Assembly (NCBI GenBank): GCA_900095095.1 | Contig: FMBT01000320.1 | Location: forward strand, 310,001 to 374,000 | DNA length: 64,000 nucleotides | Direction: 5' to 3' | Source of the DNA: Fragilariopsis cylindrus CCMP1102 | Lineage: Eukaryota; Bacillariophyta; Bacillariophyceae; Bacillariales; Bacillariaceae | Shown here: positions 33,587 to 43,676 of the stretch, piece by piece | Layout of the letters: each line of letters starts with the position of its first letter | Position numbering within the stretch: position 1 is the first letter of the stretch | Notes under the pieces: generated by a model | The model's database searches: none | Seen by the model: only the letters and a program-made list of their open reading frames with translations | What the model was told of the DNA's origin: nothing | Made by a program: the position numbers and the translations under genes

Positions 33587-36280
33587 CTAGTATATGATGA
33601 TATAATCAGTAGCACAAGGTCCAAGATCTTTTTCCTTGCATGTGAGAGGACAATAATAAGATAATAGTTTAATATCTCCTTCATCTGTTGGCCAATTTTT
33701 CTTACATCTCTTTCTGGTCCTTTTTTCACCAACCCATGTACAATTTTTAGCATCAAATCCCCTATATTTAAGGTTGGTACTGTCAATGCATTTATCAGTA
33801 CGTACTTCAGATCGAGTGTCCTCACCACCGATCCTTGCTGTACTTAAAATCGTAGCACCTCCATCTCGGCCTGTAGATTGAGCTACAGTTGCATTACCTG
33901 CAGTATTACGGCAACTTTCGCAAAAATTATTCGGATTTTGATCGAAGCGAGGTGTTGGTTCCATTTTATTATTGCATCCACTGGAAAGAAACATGCTGCT
34001 CACTTTGGCATCGTTCCGCATTCTATTCCCCCATGCACAAAGACGTTGTTGAAAAGAAGCGGCGAAGGCAAACATGCCTCCAAAATTGGTCGCAGAACTC
34101 ACGTCCCACTCACTAATAACTCCGTTGAAGACACTATTTCCTTCAAACATTGTTTCAAAACTGGTCACAGAACTCACGTCCCAATCATTAATATCTCGAT
34201 CGAAGAAACTTTGTTTAAACATGCTTTCAAAAGTAACAGCAGAACTCACGTCCCAATCATTAATATCTCGATCAAAGCTACTAAAAGCAAACATTCCTGC
34301 AAAACTAGTCGCAGAACTCACGTCCCAATCATTAATATCTCGATTGAAGGCACTTGATGCAAACATGCCTTTGAAAGTAGTTGCAGAACCCACGTTCCAA
34401 TCACTGATATCACTATTGAAGAACCTTGCCTGAAACATACTTTCAAAACTGGTCGCAGAACGCACATTCCAATCACTGATATCTCCATTGAAGACACTTG
34501 ACTCAAACATGCTTTCAAAACTAGTTGCAGAACTCACGTTCCAATCACTGATATTTCCATTGAAGATATTATTTAGTAAAAACATGTTTTCAAAACTAGT
34601 TGCAGAACTCACGTTCCAATCACCAATAACTCCATTGAAGGCAAAATTTTGTGCAAACATGCTTTCAAAAGTAATCACAGAACTCACATCCCAACATTCA
34701 ATATCATTATCGAAACTTCTGTTGTCATAAATATCAATCATACTATACGCAAGTCGCATATTTTGTACCGCTGATACGTCCCAACAATTGATAATGTTTC
34801 CGAAGTCTCTTCCACTTGTACTACTAGCTTCACCGTTAACATTAAAATCATTGATATATCTAGCAAACTCAATGTCGGTTGTTCCTGCAAGAAGTCGAGA
34901 TCCACTTGCACCTTCTGCGTTGCATAATGTTGCGCACCGAGAAAGAGTTGCGGTAGGCGATGTAGTAGGCGATGTAGTAGGCGATGTAGTAGGCGGTGCA
35001 GTAGGCGGTGCGGTAGGCGGTGCAGTAGGCGGTGCAGTAGGCGGTGCAGTAGGCGGTGCAGTAGGCGGTGCAGTAGGCGGTGCTGATGGGGATCCAGTAG
35101 GTGATCGTGTAGGTGATCGTGTAGGTGATCGTGTAGGTGATCGTGTAGGTGATCGTGTAGGTGATCCTTTCGGGGATCCTTTCGGGGATCCTTTTGGGAA
35201 TCCTGTTGAGAATCCTGTTGAGAATCCTGTTGAGAATCCTGTTGAGAATTCAGTAGGGGATGCTGATGGGGATCCAGTAGGTGATCGTGTAGGTGATCGT
35301 GTAGGTGATCGTGTAGGTGATCCTTTCGGGGATCCTTTCGGGGATCCTTTCGGGGATCCTTTCGGGGATCCTTTCGGGGATCCTTTTGGGAATCCTGTTG
35401 AGAATCCTGTTGAGAATCCTGTTGAGAATCCTGTTGAGAATTCAGTAGGGGATGCTGATGGGGATCCAGTAGGTGATCGTGTAGGTGATCGTGTAGGTGA
35501 TCGTGTAGGTGATCGTGTAGGTGATCGTGTAGGTGATCCTTTCGGGGATCCTTTTGGGAATCCTGTTGAGAATCCTGTTGAGAATCCTGTTGAGAATTCA
35601 GTAGGGGATGCTGATGGAGATCCAGTAGGTGATCGTGTAGGTGATCGTGTAGGTGATCGTGTAGGTGATCCTTTCGGGGATCCTTTTGGGAATCCTGTTG
35701 AGAATGCAGTAGGGGATGCAGTAGGGGATGCTGATGGGGACGCTGATGGGGATCTTGTAGGTGATCCAGTGGGTGCAGCACTGGCAGAAGATGCAGGTGC
35801 TGTTGTTTGACTCCCTCTTACTTTACTACTCTTACTTGATCTGTTTGATTTGTCTGATTTCATCGAAATTGCTTTCTGTGATTTACTTGACTTTTGCTTT
35901 GTACTAAAACTTTTACCACTTTTTAAGCTACGACGAATATTGTTCTCGTTTCTTTCGTCGTAATCTTGGTCTTCTTGTTCGGTAATACCATTATCATTAT
36001 TGTTGTCGCTGTTTTCTAATGATAATAATGATAACGACAATACTGTTTCTTGTTCTTCTCTTGATGATGATGATCGTTTATTATCAACATTGCTTCGTCT
36101 TAGATAGTCAGGAGTAGCACGATGATTGACAACACTATCATCCTCGACGGCACTATTAGTAATAGACGTGGATGAAGATGAGAATGACGAGTCAGCTTTT
36201 CCGACAGCAATCGCTGAGAAGAAGAAGAATGAAAAGATAACAAGCGCTGAAGTAGTGGAGACTATATTATTGATCATCAT
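33587..36280 (-). CDS. Secreted DUF285/BspA-like wall protein with silaffin-like and SPTR/SPKG/STGF repeat domains
   Basis: 897 residues, single exon. Order of parts: signal peptide (1-29); DYLRRSNV (58-65); Leu-Ser-rich segment (80-90); R-S-L (117-119) followed by KSGKS; a Lys/Ser silaffin-like domain to ~156 (KSSKSQKAISMKSDKSNRS); a tetrapeptide repeat region (~165-440) in blocks PTRS, PTGS, PSAS, PTEF, STGF, PKGS and then APPT and TTSP; about nine DUF285 repeats (~450-790; DISDWNVSSATSFESMF); and a six-cysteine C-terminal domain (~828-890; C-x15-C-x11-C-x17-C-x3-C-x7-C, with NCTWVG and YYCPLTC) resembling ShKT-like domains. The signal peptide, RXL junction and repeats point to a processed extracellular protein of the frustule or its organic coat. 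Function is inferred. Confidence 0.85.
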   Translation of the reverse strand: MMINNIVSTTSALVIFSFFFFSAIAVGKADSSFSSSSTSITNSAVEDDSVVNHRATPDYLRRSNVDNKRSSSSREEQETVLSLSLLSLENSDNNNDNGITEQEDQDYDERNENNIRRSLKSGKSFSTKQKSSKSQKAISMKSDKSNRSSKSSKVRGSQTTAPASSASAAPTGSPTRSPSASPSASPTASPTAFSTGFPKGSPKGSPTRSPTRSPTRSPTGSPSASPTEFSTGFSTGFSTGFPKGSPKGSPTRSPTRSPTRSPTRSPTRSPTGSPSASPTEFSTGFSTGFSTGFSTGFPKGSPKGSPKGSPKGSPKGSPKGSPTRSPTRSPTRSPTGSPSASPTEFSTGFSTGFSTGFSTGFPKGSPKGSPKGSPTRSPTRSPTRSPTRSPTRSPTGSPSAPPTAPPTAPPTAPPTAPPTAPPTAPPTAPPTTSPTTSPTTSPTATLSRCATLCNAEGASGSRLLAGTTDIEFARYINDFNVNGEASSTSGRDFGNIINCWDVSAVQNMRLAYSMIDIYDNRSFDNDIECWDVSSVITFESMFAQNFAFNGVIGDWNVSSATSFENMFLLNNIFNGNISDWNVSSATSFESMFESSVFNGDISDWNVRSATSFESMFQARFFNSDISDWNVGSATTFKGMFASSAFNRDINDWDVSSATSFAGMFAFSSFDRDINDWDVSSAVTFESMFKQSFFDRDINDWDVSSVTSFETMFEGNSVFNGVISEWDVSSATNFGGMFAFAASFQQRLCAWGNRMRNDAKVSSMFLSSGCNNKMEPTPRFDQNPNNFCESCRNTAGNATVAQSTGRDGGATILSTARIGGEDTRSEVRTDKCIDSTNLKYRGFDAKNCTWVGEKRTRKRCKKNWPTDEGDIKLLSYYCPLTCKEKDLGPCATDYIIIY
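34946..35770. repeat. 12-bp coding minisatellite with higher-order structure
   Basis: Twelve-base units (plus strand GGTGATCGTGTA, GGGGATCCTTTC, GAGAATCCTGTT, GGCGGTGCAGTA) fill ~825 bp and encode tetrapeptides on the minus strand. Four larger blocks each begin near GCTGATGGGGATCCAGTAG-type sequence (about 35082, 35261, 35454 and 35609) and differ in the number of each unit. The plus strand is open across the whole tract only because the unit length is a multiple of three. Confidence 0.95.
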
Positions 36281-36514
36281 GACTGTTGATTAATAATTTG
36301 ATAATTACTTGTTCAAAGATAGGCCAGGTATAGTACTTGTAGGTGGTACGAAATAATAGCTACTAGTTCTACTGTAATAGTGAGACTTTTTATGTTTTAT
36401 GTTTTATGTTCTATGTCTTGTAGTTTTTATGTTGGTGTGTTGTTTCATGCGAAATTCAGTACTGTTGTAATACATACAACAACAACAAAATTATTCGGAA
36501 TAGACATGTAACTT

Positions 36515-36820
36515 AACGTGAGCAACTAGGAATGTTCTTTTTTGTTTCGCTCTTTTGAGATTACTATCGCGTACTCTACACCAATTTGTACGTAACCGAA
36601 TATTTGGTAACGTGAGCAACTCGGAGTGCTGTTTTTTTGTTTCGCTCTTTTGAGATTTTTCAAATGTCGATGTCGGGGGAATTACTATCGCGTACTCTAC
36701 ACGAATAATTAGTTACGTGAGCAACTCGGAGTGTTCTTTTTTGTTTCGCTCTTTTAAGATTTTTCAAGAGTCGATAGTAAGATTTTTTTTTGTCGGGTGA
36801 ATTACTATCCGTGACTTTCA
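36515..36820. repeat. Three direct repeats of ~95-105 bp upstream of the wall-protein gene
   Basis: Copies begin at about 36515, 36609 and 36714 with ACGTGAGCAACT. Each contains GGAGTGTTCTTTTTTGTTTC-like sequence, CGCTCTTTTGAGATT and a final ATTACTATCGCGTACTC block. They lie between the divergent starts of the DUF285 gene and the dirigent-like gene, so they may form part of a shared promoter. Confidence 0.85.
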
Positions 36821-37232
36821 AGTTGTATTGGAATATCCTTAGAAACACGACAGCCCGAACAATTAGGCAATGGATCATAAGCCTTCACTATTTCTTTCAC
36901 AAAAATACATACTGTAGTTAAATATTGGAATATAATACACGACTGCAATAATTTTGATACCGCAAAATTTTTTCATTCCGGACAAATGACATCGTACTCC
37001 TCTCTTGTTTATGCAACCCTCCCCCATGACGTTTAAGGCATCGCTTGCTATAGTATTATCTAATTAACAATCAGACCAAGGATCAGGTAGCGCGAAAATG
37101 ATGATAAATAAATTCGAAAATAAAGTTAATTATTGTAAACAGTTTTGTTGTCCGTGGTAGAATTTTTATTTGAGGAAATTGTTAAAAAGTGACAAAACAA
37201 CGAAAAAAGTAATAACAACAACAACACTCACG

Positions 37233-38293
37233 ATGTTATTTTCACGCACTGTTATTTCATCTCTTTTTTTTTCTTGTTTCGTCGTCGAAGGCAATTTCTT
37301 TCGATATAGAGGAGAAACCAAAGACAGAATCAAGTATATTTCGTGTTATCAAGCCAGCTGCATGAAGACGAAAACTTGGCAACTTTTGAGCCGTCTTTCG
37401 GTTTGTTTAATTTTTCGGATCCTTCAACTGGTGTGATTGGAACAAGATCATTTTTTTCTGGTAATGTTTATGATCGACGAACTACACCAATCAAACTGGA
37501 AGAGTCAGGACAAGGATTTCAACCGGTCGTGATTCCTGTACCACTTGATGGTGTAATTGGGACATTTTCAAGTATTAGTCTTGTAACACGTGGACTTCCA
37601 GCGCAAGATTTCGACCCGGATAATCCTAGCACGAAAATAACAATCACACAAATATCGTATACGGCTTATTTATGTGTCAATGAAATAGCAGCTGATCCAT
37701 TAGGTCCAGTTCTTGGTTGTTTACTTCTTCAATATGGTGGTCCATTTATTTTTTAATCACATATTGGATGCAGCTACGTTCCCAACATCAATTGATGCAG
37801 TAAGTTGTTGTGATTATTATACTATGATGATAGCTACTTTTTCTTTCTCTGTTTCGAATACTCATATTATGACACTGTGCACATTTATATTCGTTTTTCT
37901 TTAATGTTTTGTTATGCGTACTACTGTAGGATGTTTCTGGTGGTACAGGAATGCTTAAAGGTGCAAGTGGAATGGTTGTTAACGTTAATCGTTCCAATTC
38001 AGGTGGTAATGTTAGTTGTACTTGATCTAATCATTACTCTTGATAGTGATTTACCAAATTATATGCTTGCAACGAGATCACCGACATGTGGTAAGCAATC
38101 ATGTACCGATAATTTTGAATACGGATTTGAGGGCGATGCTTCAAAAGATTGTGACTGGGCTGCGAAGAAATCTAACAAACGATGCAAAAAAAAGGACTCT
38201 AGAACCAAGAAGATGATCAGCTTTCATTGTCCTTCCGTGTGCGATAGTGAATGCACAAAAAAGAAGAGACCGAAAAAGAGCAAAGGATCATAA
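37233..38293 (+). pseudogene. Dirigent-like barrel protein with six-Cys C-terminal domain, frame-broken
   Basis: The ATG at 37233 opens a signal peptide (MLFSRTVISSLFFSCFVVEG). The homologous reading then moves to another frame (37343-37753: SFFSGNVYDRR, LDGVIGTFSSISLVT, PVLGCLLLQY), shifts by one base in a T run at 37749-37754 (continuing NHILDAATFPTSIDA), and passes a GTAAGT...TAG intron (37800-37929). It resumes with DVSGGTGMLKGASGMVVNV, the GGTG-x(3)-GA signature of dirigent/allene-oxide-cyclase-like barrels. It shifts one base again near 38020-38026 and ends with ITLDSDLPNYML and a six-cysteine domain (C-x15-C-x10-C-x14-C-x3-C-x3-C; DCDWAAKK, FHCPSVC) like the end of the gene at 33587. 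Three breaks make a pseudogene likely; assembly indels remain possible. Confidence 0.6.
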
Positions 38294-38809
38294 GGGAAAG
38301 CAACGAGAAAAAAAACGAACGAAAACATCGTACGACTAGATTATCTATTAAATAATAGGTAATAAGTAGTAGAATATCCTAACATAACACAAAACGTAAA
38401 CAACTATGCAATATTTCCCGAGAAAAAAAATAGAATAGCATTTCAAATATCAATTCGTTAGCACGTGCAATACCAAAAGAATAATATTTCCTCTATCGTT
38501 TAACTATCTGATCTGTTCTTAACACGGCGTGCTTACGTGTATCGATACAACGACAACCAAGCTAGCTAGATAGACTAGTAACTAGCTTATTTATAGCTAT
38601 AATAATCTAGACAACAAACGAAAGTAAAGATTAAAATCTTTTTATCTTATGGTTGTATGAATGTATGCATAATACATAGTTTATCTTTGCTACTTTGTCT
38701 TCGACATTATTATTACTGTATCATGTACAATATGTAGTGGGATTGGATTTTCCCGCATTTCTAATTTTTTTCATTTCCATTTCACGCATTTATTTATTAT
38801 AGTATTTTA
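38294..38809. other. Non-coding interval
   Basis: 3' flanks of two convergent genes. Short TAGCTAGATAGACTAG-type repeats at 38565-38585 and TACTGTA at 38714. Nothing else recognised. Confidence 0.5.
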
Positions 38810-41305
38810 TTATTTCGATGGCGGCGATGGTAATGGTGTAATATTTGTATTCGTCAATTTTAATCGACATAATTCTGGTGCATCATCAATTATTGGTGGC
38901 CATTTTCCACCAGCCATTACATATTCCACCTCTTTCACTGTACGTGGACATAATGTTAAATTATGTACATAATACGACGAGGGTAGTAGTACATCATCAT
39001 TATCACCACCGTTGTCGTCGTCGTCGTCACTTGATACTTTCTGTTTCTTTGCTGTATTCTTCTTCTTACTGCTGTCGCTGTCGCTGTTATCATTCGTTAC
39101 CATCATCTTGTCGTCGTCGTCCTTCTTCTCATCAGAATGAAGAATAACAACAACATCTTCTAATCGGACACCACCATAACCACGATATTCATTATCAATA
39201 AGTTGTTTATTTAAATATGTAGATAAATGATTTTGAGGTTTTAATGCCTCATCTAATAAATGATCAATGAAATAACAACCTGGTTCCACAGTTAAAACCA
39301 TATTTGGTTTTAGTATACGTGTTGTCCTTAATGCTTTTAATCCTGGTTTATCAATTCGTCTCATTTCTATTGTAGTTGGTGTATTATTTTTATTATTGCC
39401 ATCATTGTCATCTAAATAACCACCAACATCATGGGTATCAATACCAATAAAATGACCAAGTCCGCATGGCATAAAGACTGCACCTAATCGATGATCACTA
39501 CGTACTAATTCTTCTAGTTTTTTATCCACATAATCACTTTCATTGTCATTGTCATTGTCATTATCAGGAATTTGTATGATGCCGATTTTGTATAAACCTT
39601 TCACAATTTCTAATTCTGCAATAATATGACATTCCACATATGATGTACCTGGTACTGTCATTAATTTATATACAGCACGTTGTGCATTCAATACACATTC
39701 ATATATAGCTTTATATTTGGTATCAAATTTACCATTTGCTGGATAACTACATGTTACATCTGATGCATAACATTGATATTCTGCACCCTGTAAGTGGGGG
39801 GGGGGGGGGGGTTATATATACCGATGAAAATTTGTGTGAGATAGAAATGCGTTTGTTGTGAGAGCAGTACAATCGTAAGTAAGTAGGTAGGTAGGTAGGT
39901 AGGTAAGCACCACAACCATCTATACGCGTGAGTGGGCAAGCAAGCAATCAAAGCGATCAATTGATCGAATGTAAATCTCAAATTGATGGATCTGTTCCAG
40001 TACGGTCGTCCGATTCAGTACTCGATCAGAATTGATTCAATCGGATTCGATTTGATCAGATCAGATTCGATTGGATTCAATCCAGGAGTAAAAAGCAGCA
40101 GTAGGAAGCAGAAAGCAAGCAGTAGGAAGCAAGCAAGCAGCAAAGAGACTTAGACTACTTACCATATCAAATAAACAATGATCCTTTTCTTGGATAAATT
40201 TCGAATTTGGTTCACCAGTATGACCATAATGTAATATAGCTGAATTTGGTCCACAACCACATATTGCTGTATAGGCTAATAATCTAGAACCATAATTGTA
40301 ATAGATATAATGTTTAAATAAACTTTCACATTGATATTCATATAAACCTTTACCAATATTAGTATTATTACCAACATTACTAACATTATTTTTTGTATAA
40401 CTTGATACTAAATTACGCATTACATACACATGTGCAAAACTTGTTATTTGTGTGACATGTTCCATTAATTGTACTTCCATTTTTGATTTATATACTCTAC
40501 ATCCTGCTAATACTGGAAATAATATAGTTGTATCAATATCAATATCATTAACTGACAGTAATTCTTTGTATTGCTGCTGCCGCAGCTCCTGCTGCAGCCG
40601 ATCAGGATAAGAAAAAAAAACAGATCCTTGTTTTCTTAGGTTTTCTTTATGCAAAGAATGTAGAATAGTTAGATCAAGTACGGGTTCATTGCCAATAGTT
40701 TTTTCAGTATCATACATTATACCAGAATCTGTATTTACTCCAGACATTAAAAGAATTTGTGTTGATGGAATTTTATTATTATCAAAATCAAAATCATAAA
40801 GAAAAACAAAATCAGCAATATAATTGTTCAGTGCAACATAACTTTCTAATTCTTTATTATATAGTACTTCATCAATACCATACATGACATTCCACTCCTC
40901 TAATGTACGAATTTTACCCATAATTGTTGCATACTCCGGTGGTAAACATGGTACAAATAATATTGTTCGTGATTCTGATGTTACAGTATTAATATCAACA
41001 GTAATATCAACAATAATAACAATCGAACAATCTGGTTCTTTTACACCGGTTAACCACCAAAAGTATGATTCTTGGCGAAAAATTGGTTCATGATCTGTAT
41101 CATATCGTGTTGGTGATATACCACCCTTCAATACAATGATATATCGTTGATGGCATTCTTTGGTATTACTTTCATTTTCAGCTTTAATTTTGTTTTCAAA
41201 ATATTCTTGTAAACGTGTAATTACTTTTTGTCGATTATATTGAAATAATTCAGTTGGTACTTGATAGGAATCATATCCTGGTCCACCTAGAAATTTACTA
41301 GACAT
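38810..41305 (-). CDS. PEPD: Xaa-Pro dipeptidase (prolidase)
   Basis: Exons 40163-41305 and 38810-39787, with a 375-bp intron (GTAAGT...ACAG), give 706 residues. It cleaves dipeptides with C-terminal Pro and is usually cytosolic and Mn-dependent. The N-terminal creatinase-like domain contains FRQESYFWWLTGVKEPDCS. The catalytic pita-bread domain follows (HYGHTGEPN, CLFDM/GAEYQCYASDVTCSYP). The five metal ligands are present: D380, D391, H493 (GLGHFIGIDTHDVGG), E549 (TVEPGCYFIDHLLDEAL) and E591 (GGVRLEDVV). The splice falls between Met and Gly of the DMG ligand motif. It is about 200 residues longer than animal PEPD because of Asp/Asn-, Ser- and Lys-rich insertions, mainly before the C-terminal CPRTVKEVE motif. 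Order and spacing otherwise match PEPD closely. Confidence 0.95.
39796..39811. repeat. Poly-G run (poly-C at the prolidase 3' splice site)
   Basis: Sixteen G on the plus strand read as C16 on the gene strand and end eight bases before the intron's AG, where a polypyrimidine tract is expected. Confidence 0.9.
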
Positions 41306-42188
41306 ACTGATACAATTACAATAAGTAGTATGCTCTTTATTGCTATAGACTTTATGTATTATCTGCGTATAGCAGTCTTATTGTGTGCTATTGCTGTTAT
41401 AGTATGATCCCTGCGTACGTGTGCTGTCCTGTACTGTAGTATGCTTCTGTTGCTGTTGATACCGGCGTATATGTATGCTATCTTGTTGATGGCTTCTATT
41501 CTCGACGTCTTGCTACGTTGATGATAGTTCGCAATAATGATGTTATGTGTTTTTGTGCTTTTGTGCTGTTGATTTGATATGTGTATGTTAAAAAAGATCC
41601 ATTTTCACTCGTCATTTTATTTTTAAGCGCGCGGTCATTAAGCGTTCGCTGGAGGAAGTAGTAACTAACCACTTGTGTCACATTGGAACACTGCATAATA
41701 ATAGTAAGAAAATGTAAGTGATGCGGTTGGCATACAGACTGACTCACTCGACTCTGGTTTCGTCGTCTTTTTCTTTTTAGATTTCGCGATGTATCGTTAG
41801 ATTTTTTTAAAATGATATCATGGTGCGCGAAGCTCACATTTTCACTGTACTAACGCCTCATTTATCAAATTTCAAGGAATTATATTTGTTCTTTTCCGTT
41901 GTGACCCGAATCAACAGAATAGTTGCAGTGCAATTTTGTCGTCTTCGGTGTGTTTGCTATTCTCTTGTAGGATAGTACTACTTGATTTCTATAATACCGG
42001 AGAGAGAGAGAGAGAGAGAGAGTTTCAAGTACAGTCATTGCCATTTCTTTTCTACTAGGAAGAGTCTGTATTGTACAGATAATATTGGATATAATAATAA
42101 TATATCAGTTTGATATAAGTATAAGAGCAGTTCGGAGGCAAAGTAGCATCATAATCATCAACTTCAACATACCAAATCCACAAATATA
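41306..42188. other. Divergent promoter interval
   Basis: Lies between the prolidase start and the next plus-strand gene. TACTGTAGTATG at 41434, an (AG)n run at 42002-42021 and A/T-rich stretches. A minus-strand frame at 41496-41837 has no family resemblance. Confidence 0.5.
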
Positions 42189-43676
42189 ATGGGCAAGTTC
42201 GATGATCTACGCAAATCATTGAATAAGAGTAAGAAAAAGTTATTTTCAAAATCAGCAGCAGTAGGATCATCGGATAGTAATGGTAGTGGTAATGGTAATG
42301 GTAATGCTAATGTTGATCATGGTATTAATAGTGGCACCACCGTCGTAAATAGTGTTGATAAGACAGAAGAAGATGGAAAGATTATTAATATTTCATCCGA
42401 CGACCTTCAGAAGATATTATCGACGAAGAAAAAGATGTCATTATCCTCTACTACTGATAGTGTCGTACCGATGTTACGGGTACGTACAATTGACAGTACG
42501 ACTACTCCCATTAGTGGGAGTCGTGGACATGGTAGTCGACGTAGATATAAGAGTAGTGCAAGTATGTCAGGAAGTAGTAGTGTAACATCTAAAACAAAAC
42601 AAAGAAGAAAGAAAAACAACAATTTACAGGAGCAGAATAGTTCCGGTAGCGTTATCAGTAATATAAGTAATGGAAGTGATTGGACGACACTAGCAACAAG
42701 TGATACTGTTGTAACAACAACAACAAAACAATATGAAAATGAATTATCAAATTATGTTAGTCATATGTTATTTATATCACCTGTAGTATCAATTATTACA
42801 GATGGGATAATGTTACTGAGTAATGTAACAGAAGAAGGAGAAGAGGATGATGGTCGTAGTGGTATTGGTAGTAAGATAAAGAATAGCAAGAGTTACGATA
42901 GTAGTGGTGGACCAGATGATGATCATAGTGAGTGTAACAATAGTGACGATAACGATGACCATGATGGTGATGATGATGATTCTAATGAATCAGATCATTC
43001 AGGTATAAGTGATACATCCTCATTGGATTCTTCTTCTAATGATGGTGGGTGTATTACGTTACATATACCATATGCATCATCTTTATCGATGAGTTTGAAT
43101 ACGATCCCATCATTGCTTGTTGATGCGATTGTTAGGCCTAGGCCTATTAGTAGTAGTAGTAGAAATAACTATAGTAATATCGGTATGATTAGTGAATCAA
43201 CATACGATGATGATTATTTCGACGATGATGACGACGACGACGACGTTTATGACGATGAATCGGTAGATTCAATGCAACCTGCATCTGCTGTAACAGCGCA
43301 AACTGCATTCGAACAACTAAAGCAAAAATCTGCGATGAAGAAAAAGAGTTATACTGATACACGTACTATTCCTTCTTCTAAAAGAAGTTTTGTAAAGGAT
43401 TATACGAAGGATGCCACTACATCGAAACAACGACAACAACTATTATTACAATTTAAAAATGAACGACAATCACAAAATTATAAACGAAATGAAATAGCAA
43501 TGAAACGCATTTCACCACGATCATCAAGAACAGCAACAGCAACAGCAACAACTACAAGCAAAACACAACAATTATTATTTCTAAGTCATGATCATGATTA
43601 TCATTCATTAGTTGGAATTGATTGTGGTGATGAATGTCGTGACGTCATTAATGAAAACAATCGTGATGATCAATAG
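42189..43676 (+). CDS. Ser/Asp-rich hypothetical protein
   Basis: 495 residues, single exon. The start is a basic segment, MGKFDDLRKSLNKSKKKLFS. MG at the N-terminus may allow N-myristoylation, but this is only a possibility. The rest is Ser-, Gly- and Asn-rich with basic patches (TKQRRKKNNN) and two islands of ordered sequence. One is YENELSNYVSHMLFISPVVSIITDGIMLL (about 180-208) and the other is GGCITLHIPYASSLSMSLNTIPSLLVDAIVRP (about 283-314). Asp-rich runs lie between and after them (DDDDDDDD near 348). I recognise no family; the two ordered islands are the parts worth aligning. Confidence 0.7.
   Translation: MGKFDDLRKSLNKSKKKLFSKSAAVGSSDSNGSGNGNGNANVDHGINSGTTVVNSVDKTEEDGKIINISSDDLQKILSTKKKMSLSSTTDSVVPMLRVRTIDSTTTPISGSRGHGSRRRYKSSASMSGSSSVTSKTKQRRKKNNNLQEQNSSGSVISNISNGSDWTTLATSDTVVTTTTKQYENELSNYVSHMLFISPVVSIITDGIMLLSNVTEEGEEDDGRSGIGSKIKNSKSYDSSGGPDDDHSECNNSDDNDDHDGDDDDSNESDHSGISDTSSLDSSSNDGGCITLHIPYASSLSMSLNTIPSLLVDAIVRPRPISSSSRNNYSNIGMISESTYDDDYFDDDDDDDDVYDDESVDSMQPASAVTAQTAFEQLKQKSAMKKKSYTDTRTIPSSKRSFVKDYTKDATTSKQRQQLLLQFKNERQSQNYKRNEIAMKRISPRSSRTATATATTTSKTQQLLFLSHDHDYHSLVGIDCGDECRDVINENNRDDQ

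Noticed and set aside
34738-35781. 347-codon minus-strand frame rich in HLHDHLHD
   Set aside because: Shadow frame of the same minisatellite; it overlaps the signal-peptide-bearing frame that has DUF285 homology.
34788-35810. 340-codon plus-strand frame (VGDRVGDPFG repeats) antisense to the wall-protein gene
   Set aside because: It is open only because the minus-strand gene's 12-bp repeat unit is a multiple of three; no start context or non-repeat content supports it.
37170-37232. RKLLKSDK upstream of the dirigent-like signal peptide, resembling the RXL-KSxKS junction
   Set aside because: It lies before the signal peptide ATG with only a TTG start, so it cannot be a mature-protein junction; probably chance.
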